A DNA stretch of 11,547 bases from Bacillota bacterium. Lineage in GTDB: Bacteria; Bacillota; Bacilli; Alicyclobacillales; SLC66. The notes beneath the pieces are model-generated. The model was not told the origin of the DNA, made no database searches, and saw only the letters and a program-made list of their open reading frames with translations. Made by a program: the position numbers and the translations under genes. Location: NCBI GenBank assembly GCA_021797415.1, contig JAJZZT010000110.1, positions 1 through 11,547 on the forward strand, read 5' to 3'. Numbering within the stretch: the stretch's first letter is position 1; each line of letters opens with the position of its first letter. Shown in pieces: positions 6,757 to 11,547 of this stretch.

Positions 6757-7581
6757 CTAACGCCGATACTTTCTTTGCCTTGCCGCTTCGTACAGTAGAA
6801 TGGACGCGGCACAGGCCACATTGAGTGACGTTGCAGAACCGCCAATCGGTATTTTTACCAAAGTGTCGCTGATTTCTTTATACGCGTAGCTAAGACCATG
6901 CGTTTCATTTCCAAGTAAAAGCACCGTCGGTTTCGTCCAATCACAATTCTCAACGTAATCCTCGGCGTGAGCACTGGTTCCCACAATTTGAAGATCGCCA
7001 TACCGACTTTTGATACTGGCAATCCATTCTGCAAACTCCTTATGGGAGTCAACTCGCACGCTGGGCATACTGAAGAAGGAGCCAGTTGTGGCGCGGATTG
7101 TTTCAGGATCATACAAATCCACCGCATGTCCAGATATAATTAATCCTTGACAACCCAACGCGTCACAGGAGCGGATCACAGTTCCAAGATTCCCCCGACT
7201 TGATGGACGATCAAAGACAGCGACGAACGGGCGAGTACCCAAGATAATCCTTGACAGATCATCTTTCGGTATTGATACGGTTGCCAATAACTCGGACGTT
7301 TCTTCCTTGTCGCTGAGTTTTTTCATTAAAAGTTTTGTTAACACATAGTGAACCGCCACTTGGTTGGCCCGAATGACACCCTTTGCCCACTCTGACAACT
7401 CACGTTCTGCTGAATATATAATACCCGTGATACTCCAGCCGTTTTTGACCGTTTCACTAATGTTGCGAACGCCTTCAACGAAAAATTCATTGTGCTGATG
7501 ACGCTTGTTCCGGTTGCTTTTCAGGACTTCAAGACGTTGAAATTCACTATTCGCAGAATAAATCCTGACCATACGGGCCAT
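6757..7581 (-). CDS. TrmH/SpoU family RNA 2'-O-methyltransferase
   Basis: A 274-aa AdoMet-dependent RNA ribose 2'-O-methyltransferase of the SPOUT class. The N-terminal part (about 1-110), with FFVEGVRNISETV, corresponds to the substrate-binding domain. The catalytic trefoil-knot domain shows motif 1, RGNLGTVIRSCDALG (129-143; Asn131 and Arg137), motif 2, LLLGNETHGL (221-230; Glu226), and motif 3, IPIGGSATSLNVACAASI (244-261; Ser252 and Asn254). All key residues are intact, so it should be active on rRNA or tRNA; the exact target cannot be told. The ATG start has GGAG at 7 nt, and a good promoter lies just upstream (7617-7646). Codon use is more AT-rich than in the downstream menC-like gene, with which it shares an operon-like 16-nt gap. 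Confidence 0.88.
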   Translation of the reverse strand: MARMVRIYSANSEFQRLEVLKSNRNKRHQHNEFFVEGVRNISETVKNGWSITGIIYSAERELSEWAKGVIRANQVAVHYVLTKLLMKKLSDKEETSELLATVSIPKDDLSRIILGTRPFVAVFDRPSSRGNLGTVIRSCDALGCQGLIISGHAVDLYDPETIRATTGSFFSMPSVRVDSHKEFAEWIASIKSRYGDLQIVGTSAHAEDYVENCDWTKPTVLLLGNETHGLSYAYKEISDTLVKIPIGGSATSLNVACAASILLYEAARQRKYRR

Positions 7582-7595
7582 CTCTAATCTCCACT

Positions 7596-7624
7596 TTCAC
7601 AACGTTCATACCCTCGATTATAAT
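7596..7624 (+). promoter_or_regulatory. Sigma-A type promoter for the epimerase gene
   Basis: TTCACA (7596-7601; five of six to TTGACA) and a perfect TATAAT (7619-7624) are separated by 17 bp. Transcription would start near 7631, giving a leader of about 54 nt before the ATG at 7685. The -10 shares its bases with that of the opposite promoter. Confidence 0.55.
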
Positions 7625-7646
7625 TTGATCTGCCGCGAAACGCCAA
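7617..7646 (-). promoter_or_regulatory. Sigma-A type promoter for the TrmH-menC pair
   Basis: On the minus strand TTGGCG (plus-strand 7641-7646) and a perfect TATAAT (plus-strand 7617-7622) are separated by 18 bp. Transcription would start near 7610, giving a leader of roughly 28 nt before the ATG at 7581. Both -10 boxes of this divergent region lie in the palindrome ATTATAAT (7617-7624), so RNA polymerase bound one way should exclude the other. Confidence 0.55.
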
Positions 7647-7684
7647 ACTGGACTGTACTCGTGTGTGAAGAGGGAGGCGACGGC

Positions 7685-8701
7685 ATGGGGCGTATTCTTA
7701 TTATCGGCGGGAACAGATTTGTCGGGTATCAATTGGTGTGGCGGCTTGTCGCCGGCGGAGAGCATCAGGTCACGATCCTGAACAGGGGTAACCATTCAGA
7801 CCCATTCACCGACCGTATCGAACGATTGCACACTGATCGTACATCACCGGACTTTGCAAACGTCCTGCGTGGACGCGACTTCGACGGGGTGGTTGACTTT
7901 GCCGCTTTTAATGCCGCCGATACGCAAGGAGTCGTTGATGTACTCCATGATCGGGTTGGGCACTATGTGTTCATCAGTTCCGGGGCGGTGTATATGGTTC
8001 GAGACGGAGTGCAGATCCCGTGTTCCAACCCGTTGCGAGAGACTGACTACGCCGGCCATGTGTCAACTGCACCAACAGCGGCGGAAGTTTTTCCGAGTTG
8101 GCGTTATGGCGCCGGAAAACGGGCGGCAGAGGATGTCCTTGCTGCAGCGTGGGATGATCGCCGATTCCCCGCAACCTGTTTGCGATTGCCTGTGGTAAAC
8201 GGGATAGGCGACCCAGAGCGTCGGATCGAAAGCTACCTCTGGAGAATCCTAGATGGTGGACCGATACTCCTGCCTGACGGCGGAAATAATAAAACGAGGC
8301 ACGTGTACAGCGGCGATGTCGTTAAGATAATAGTAAATCTTCTTGGGCATGAGAGTACTTTCGGTGATGCGTTCAATCTATCCCAGGACGAGCAGCCGAC
8401 ACTGCGGGAGTTGGTACAGATGCTCACGGAAATTCTCGGAGCTCCCAATCGCTCGCAAAGCATTGCGAGATCGACTCTTGAAAAAGCTGGACTTTCCTCT
8501 CGAACCGTCTCGCCCTTCAGCGGACGCTGGGCGTCCTGCCTTGATCCGACGCGCGCCAAGGAAGAACTGGGATTCACACACGAGCCGCTTATGCAATATA
8601 TCGACAAGATTGTTGCAGCCTTTCTGAGCCATCACCTTGCGATTCCACCCAATAACTATATCGAACGAAATAAGGAGGTTGAACTCGTTTTATCTATTTG
8701 A
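7685..8701 (+). CDS. NAD-dependent epimerase/dehydratase family protein (extended SDR)
   Basis: A 338-aa extended short-chain dehydrogenase/reductase. The Rossmann dinucleotide loop is GGNRFVG (8-14), directly after a short beta strand. The active-site serine is in FISSGAVY (96-103) and the catalytic pair is YGAGK (Tyr141, Lys145). The C-terminal half, with HVYSGDVVKIIVNLL (206-220) and a final DPTRAKEELGF segment (288-297), is the substrate domain. It probably works on a nucleotide sugar or related hydroxy compound in the cytoplasm; the loop is slightly degenerate (GxxxxxG), as in atypical extended SDRs, so the substrate is uncertain. ATG 7685 is chosen for its GGGAGG at 7 nt and because the fold starts there; an in-frame ATG at 7625 lies upstream of the likely transcription start. 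The gene is convergent with the TauE gene and more AT-rich than the genes beyond 9600. Confidence 0.85.
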   Translation: MGRILIIGGNRFVGYQLVWRLVAGGEHQVTILNRGNHSDPFTDRIERLHTDRTSPDFANVLRGRDFDGVVDFAAFNAADTQGVVDVLHDRVGHYVFISSGAVYMVRDGVQIPCSNPLRETDYAGHVSTAPTAAEVFPSWRYGAGKRAAEDVLAAAWDDRRFPATCLRLPVVNGIGDPERRIESYLWRILDGGPILLPDGGNNKTRHVYSGDVVKIIVNLLGHESTFGDAFNLSQDEQPTLRELVQMLTEILGAPNRSQSIARSTLEKAGLSSRTVSPFSGRWASCLDPTRAKEELGFTHEPLMQYIDKIVAAFLSHHLAIPPNNYIERNKEVELVLSI

Positions 8702-8764
8702 TCTGCCATCCGAGATTCTCGCCGAGGTAGAACGGTTTCTCCCGGCGGTTCGATCCCCTGCCGA

Positions 8765-9517
8765 TCAGATAATTGATTTGACGAACAGTACAGCCCCAAG
8801 AGTGGCTATTAGAAGAAATACGTAGCGCTGAAAATTAGCCGTTGGGATTTTCCGATGAAGTAGCGTACCGACTATGATGGCTGCAACCATTGCTGGCAGG
8901 GAATAGAGGTATAGAATAAACACGTTGCCATTCCACATGCCACTCATTCCCTGCCCGGCAACGATCAGTGTGCCTGATAGGAGAAAATAAGCTTGCATTG
9001 TGCTGCGAAAGTTTTGCGGGTGCCACCCACGCAATGAACCGTAAACTGCAATTGGGACACCGGTAAAGTTATAGGCGCTGCCTAATACACCGGAGGTAAA
9101 ACCAAACAACAAGCCCCAGATTGGATTCTGAATTCTATATTTGGTTTTATTGGATTCTATAATTTGTGTATACAAGGAGTAACCGCCATATACAATAAGT
9201 GAAATGCCAAGTAAGCCATACATTACTTTCGCCAGAATAAAAATAACCATCACCAATCCAATGGGAATTCCTACAAGCGCGGAAAAAACCAGTGGAATAA
9301 GTTCCTTGAGATTGATATGCCGCCAACCAGTTGTCGCTGAAAACAAGGCTACAGTAATGCCGACAAGTCCCATCAAAGACACGGAAGTGTGCAAATGGAC
9401 AGGCAGCAATGTAAGCAGTGGCATACTTACCACAGCTTCTCCGAAACCAAACGCAGTTCGTGTCAGAGCTCCCAGGAAGACCACAAAAACTACCGCAAGA
9501 ATCAATGCGATCGACAT
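8765..9517 (-). CDS. TauE/SafE family permease (sulfite exporter family)
   Basis: A 250-aa, highly hydrophobic integral membrane protein with about seven to eight segments. It has the two repeated halves of the TauE/SafE family. The first opens with GALTRTAFGFGEAVVSMPLL (16-35) and the second with LLFGFTSGVLGSAYNFTGVP (136-155), the paired Gly-rich motifs of the family. Members export or import sulfur-containing anions such as sulfite, sulfoacetate or taurine, or other small organic anions; no sulfur gene is near, so the substrate is open. The length is normal. The ATG at 9517-9515 has GGGAG at 6 nt. The gene is the most AT-rich in the window (for example 27% GC at 9121-9180), unlike the fabH gene next door, which suggests transfer from another genome. 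Confidence 0.85.
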   Translation of the reverse strand: MSIALILAVVFVVFLGALTRTAFGFGEAVVSMPLLTLLPVHLHTSVSLMGLVGITVALFSATTGWRHINLKELIPLVFSALVGIPIGLVMVIFILAKVMYGLLGISLIVYGGYSLYTQIIESNKTKYRIQNPIWGLLFGFTSGVLGSAYNFTGVPIAVYGSLRGWHPQNFRSTMQAYFLLSGTLIVAGQGMSGMWNGNVFILYLYSLPAMVAAIIVGTLLHRKIPTANFQRYVFLLIATLGAVLFVKSII

Positions 9518-9611
9518 ATATAACTCCCATCTGTTTCGATGTAGTTTAATCCCCGCGGCGGCAGTGGCCGTCAGACCATGGACGTTTCGGGCGCGCTCTT
9601 CGGACAAGCTC

Positions 9612-9640
9612 TTCTAAAACCGCGCGCGAACGTGTACAAT
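9612..9640 (+). promoter_or_regulatory. Candidate fabH promoter
   Basis: TTCTAA (9612-9617) and TACAAT (9635-9640) are spaced by 17 bp upstream of fabH. The -10 matches five of six consensus bases and the -35 only three. A start near 9647 would put the FapR-like site about 20 nt downstream. Confidence 0.35.
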
Positions 9641-9664
9641 GGACCATGCATTTGTGATCTGCTG

Positions 9665-9681
9665 TTAGGAGTTGATACTAA
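9665..9681 (+). promoter_or_regulatory. FapR-like operator upstream of fabH
   Basis: The 17-mer TTAGGAGTTGATACTAA has perfect outer half-sites TTAG and CTAA. It agrees at 12 to 13 of 17 positions with the FapR operator as I remember it (TTAG..C..G...CTAA type), depending on the version and orientation used. FapR is the malonyl-CoA-responsive repressor of fatty-acid genes in Bacilli, and fabH is a classical target. The site overlaps the Shine-Dalgarno AGGAG (9667-9671). The consensus is from memory, so this is a candidate. Confidence 0.45.
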
Positions 9682-9685
9682 ATTG

Positions 9686-10714
9686 ATGTTGCGCGATGTG
9701 CGAATTGTGGCCACGGGGTCATGCGTTCCGGATGAACGCCTGACCAACGACGACCTGGAACGGATGGTCGACACCAACGATGAATGGATTCGCACGCGCA
9801 CGGGCATCCGCGAACGGCGACGGTTGGCGCCCGACCAACCCGTTTCGGATCTGGCCTCCCGGGCCGCGAAGCGGGCGATGGAGGAGGCGGGCGCGGCTCC
9901 TGACGACATCGACCTGATCATCGGCGCGTCATTCACCAACGATCTCGCCTTTCCCGGAGTGGCGTGCCTCGTACAACGCGACATCGGCGCGGCGCACGCC
10001 GTCGCTTTTGATACAAACGCCGTGTGCGCGGGCTACCTGTATGCTGTCATCCAGGCTGCGCAGTTTCTGCAGACCGGCGCGTACAAAACCGCGCTGGTGA
10101 TCGCCGCAGAGGGTCTGACGCGCTACGTCGATTACTCGGACCGCAACTCCTGCATCTTGTTTGGCGACGGCGCAAGCGCCGTGCTGTTGCAAAGCGCGGA
10201 AAGCCCGAAAAACAGGGAAGACGGACGCCACAGCAGCGACGGGCGGCCCGGATTGATTGATTTTGACCTGGCCACGGACGGGTCCCGCGTCAACGTCGCC
10301 TTCTGCCCGCGCCCGACCGCGCCTGCGAAATGGCTGAAAACCCTCAGCGACAGAGAAGAAGTGACCCCCTGGATCTGGCAGGATGGCCGCGCCATGTTCA
10401 AAGCCGCAATCAACGGCATGACAGAGAGCGTCCAGCGCATTCTGACGCGCCAGAACCTTTGCGCCTCCGATATCGCGGCGCTCGTTCCGCACCAAGCCAA
10501 CCTGCGCATCATTGAGGCGGTCGGCGAACGCGTCGGCATACCGACAGAGCGAGTGGCGCTTTGCCTTGAAGAATACGGCAACACATCCGCCGCCTCCATG
10601 GGTATCGCGCTAGACAAGTGGCGCAAGCAGGGCCTTGTCCGCACTGGCGACCTGCTCATGTTCACCGCGTTCGCGGGCGGTCTCACGTGGGGTTCGATGC
10701 TGTTTCGCTCCTAA
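9686..10714 (+). CDS. fabH: Beta-ketoacyl-[acyl-carrier-protein] synthase III
   Basis: A 342-aa KAS III that condenses an acyl-CoA primer with malonyl-ACP to start fatty-acid synthesis in the cytoplasm. The N-terminus, with TNDDLERMVDTNDEWIRTRTG (20-40), is typical. The catalytic triad is intact: Cys114 in FDTNAVCAGYLYA, His269 in LVPHQANLRI, and Asn299 in EEYGNTSAAS. GDGASAVLL (160-168) and the C-terminal AFAGGLTWGS are also family motifs. It is slightly longer than the usual 310-330 aa owing to a polar loop at about 171-190. The ATG at 9686 lies 14 nt after AGGAG, which is long; TTG at 9683 (11 nt) is a possible true start. It is not next to plsX or fabD, so it may be a second copy or a stand-alone locus, probably FapR-controlled. 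GC content returns to the high level of the left half of the window. Confidence 0.93.
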   Translation: MLRDVRIVATGSCVPDERLTNDDLERMVDTNDEWIRTRTGIRERRRLAPDQPVSDLASRAAKRAMEEAGAAPDDIDLIIGASFTNDLAFPGVACLVQRDIGAAHAVAFDTNAVCAGYLYAVIQAAQFLQTGAYKTALVIAAEGLTRYVDYSDRNSCILFGDGASAVLLQSAESPKNREDGRHSSDGRPGLIDFDLATDGSRVNVAFCPRPTAPAKWLKTLSDREEVTPWIWQDGRAMFKAAINGMTESVQRILTRQNLCASDIAALVPHQANLRIIEAVGERVGIPTERVALCLEEYGNTSAASMGIALDKWRKQGLVRTGDLLMFTAFAGGLTWGSMLFRS

Positions 10715-10764
10715 GGACCGCGATAAGCCGCATTCCGACTCTCCCGGCCCCTTCCTCGCTATGA

Positions 10765-10797
10765 GAATGCCCGCATCCTGCCTTGCGGCGGGCGTTC
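10765..10797 (+). repeat. Hairpin downstream of fabH
   Basis: Arms GAATGCCCGC (10765-10774) and GCGGGCGTTC (10788-10797) pair along all ten positions with one G-U and enclose a 13-nt loop. It lies 50 nt past the fabH stop. No T run follows, so it is not a classical terminator; it could still stabilise the 3' end or act in the leader of the next gene. Confidence 0.4.
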
Positions 10798-10850
10798 CGG
10801 CCCCCCGCACCGCGCCTATTTGTTCCGATACCCCCGCACCGCGCCTATTT
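10794..10850 (+). repeat. Tandem direct repeat, two copies of about 29 bp
   Basis: Units 10794-10821 and 10822-10850 both begin GTTCCG and end in an identical 20-bp block (10802-10821 and 10831-10850, core CCGCACCGCGCCTATTT). They differ only in 2-3 bases and a one-base length change between these parts. The repeat lies 69 nt before the start of the transporter gene. It may be a replication-slippage duplication or a pair of regulator sites. Confidence 0.7.
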
Positions 10851-10918
10851 TTGCGCTTGTCCGCATATGTATCCCCTATATCTACATCTACCGAAAAAGA
10901 GCGCTCCGGGAGGAAACC

Positions 10919-11547
10919 ATGCCGATTCCTGCCTTGCTGGCCGCACTGCGTGCGGTCGCCGGACTCGTCGTGTTTATCGTCGGGCTCACCGCTTTGCGCC
11001 GCGGTTTACGCGCAGTCTGGTCGAGTCGCGCCGAGCGCATGATCGCTCGCCTTGTCCGCACACCGCTGCGCGGCTTGTTCACAGGCATCGCGGCCACTGT
11101 GCTCGTTCAATCCAGCGCGGCCGTCACCATCATGTCAATGGCCATGGTGAGCGCCGGGGCACTGCGTTTCCCGGATACGATCGGCCTGATTCTTGGCAGC
11201 AATATCGGAAGCACCCTCACCGTCGGTCTGCTTGCACTGGACGTGGAGCGCGCCGGTCCCTGGCTTGCCGGCGCCGGCATCATCTTGTTTCTGGCCGGCC
11301 GCGCGTTCCTTCCCGGAAAGTCGCGCGCGCGGGCGGACGCGCTCGCTGTCAGCGCGGTCGGCTTCGGAACGCTGTTCGTCGGCTATTCATTCATCGAAGC
11401 GGCATTGCAGCCCATCGTTGCCTCGCCGCTGGTGACAGACTGGCTGGCCGGGGCCAATGTCCATCCCGCCCTGGGCCTGCTCGTCGGCACGCTTGTCACG
11501 GCCGCCATCGGAAGCAGTTCAGCCAGCACCGCCATGGTGCTGGCGCT
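10919..11547 (+). CDS. Na/Pi cotransporter family protein, partial (C-terminus outside window)
   Basis: An open frame of 209 residues runs off the right edge. It is strongly hydrophobic with several membrane helices. It contains the first Na/Pi-cotransporter repeat: GIAATVLVQSSAAVTIMSMA (56-75, with QSS at 64-66), followed by LILGSNIGSTLT (90-101). A second repeat begins near the edge with AAIGSSSASTAMVLA (195-209). Family members (NptA/PF02690 type) take up phosphate with Na+; some carry a C-terminal PhoU-like domain, which would lie outside the window. Start ATG 10919 follows GGGAGG (10908-10913) at 5 nt. It is the first gene after the 204-nt gap behind fabH and is probably transcribed on its own. 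The first repeat has QSSA where many members have QSSS. Confidence 0.85.
   Translation, partial: MPIPALLAALRAVAGLVVFIVGLTALRRGLRAVWSSRAERMIARLVRTPLRGLFTGIAATVLVQSSAAVTIMSMAMVSAGALRFPDTIGLILGSNIGSTLTVGLLALDVERAGPWLAGAGIILFLAGRAFLPGKSRARADALAVSAVGFGTLFVGYSFIEAALQPIVASPLVTDWLAGANVHPALGLLVGTLVTAAIGSSSASTAMVLA

Noticed and set aside
8702..8764. Bidirectional terminator between the convergent epimerase and TauE genes
   Set aside because: Only a 4-bp CGAG/CTCG stem and a poorly matched CGCCG/CGGCG pair are present, without T runs on either side.
10635..11042. 135-aa plus-strand frame spanning the fabH end and the transporter start
   Set aside because: It is a shadow crossing two better-supported genes and a repeat region, with no recognisable motif.

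Overview
The window looks like chromosomal DNA of an endospore-forming Firmicute with a fairly GC-rich genome. The Bacilli assignment rests on a spore-coat-type gene group (CotSA-like glycosyltransferase, YheC/YheD-type ATP-grasp protein, HipA-like kinase), on strong Shine-Dalgarno sites of the AGGAGG type before most genes, and on a FapR-like operator before fabH. A group such as Alicyclobacillaceae would fit, but this is inference; there is no rRNA or tRNA gene to settle it.

Layout. 1-411 (minus): 5' part of a TVP38/TMEM64 (DedA-like) membrane protein cut by the window edge. 412-651: non-coding, with a 20-bp perfect inverted repeat and other small repeats. 652-1146 (minus): peptide deformylase. 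1275-2429 (minus): CotSA-like GT4 glycosyltransferase. Divergent from it after a 120-nt gap, on plus: a second GT4 glycosyltransferase (2550-3680), a HipA-like kinase (3730-4515), a compact YheC/YheD ATP-grasp protein (4530-5321) and a very hydrophilic 60-aa protein (5421-5603). These five genes form the most interesting unit: two sugar transferases, a phosphotransferase and a ligase-type enzyme that could together build or decorate a polymer on the spore surface.

5616-6740 (minus) is an enolase-superfamily OSBS/N-acylamino acid racemase. It lies 16 nt downstream of a TrmH/SpoU RNA methyltransferase (6757-7581, minus). A divergent promoter region, in which the two -10 boxes share one 8-bp palindrome, separates the methyltransferase from an NAD-dependent epimerase/dehydratase (7685-8701, plus). 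A TauE/SafE-family permease follows convergently (8765-9517, minus). The stretch from about 6757 to 9540 is clearly more AT-rich than both flanks and looks like separately acquired DNA.

9686-10714 (plus) is beta-ketoacyl-ACP synthase III (FabH) with intact Cys-His-Asn residues and a FapR-like operator overlapping its ribosome-binding site. A 204-nt gap follows with a hairpin and a tandem ~29-bp repeat. The window ends inside a Na/Pi cotransporter family gene (10919 to the end, plus).

No tRNA, rRNA, CRISPR array or transposase gene was seen. No homology search was possible; family names come from motifs read in the translations.
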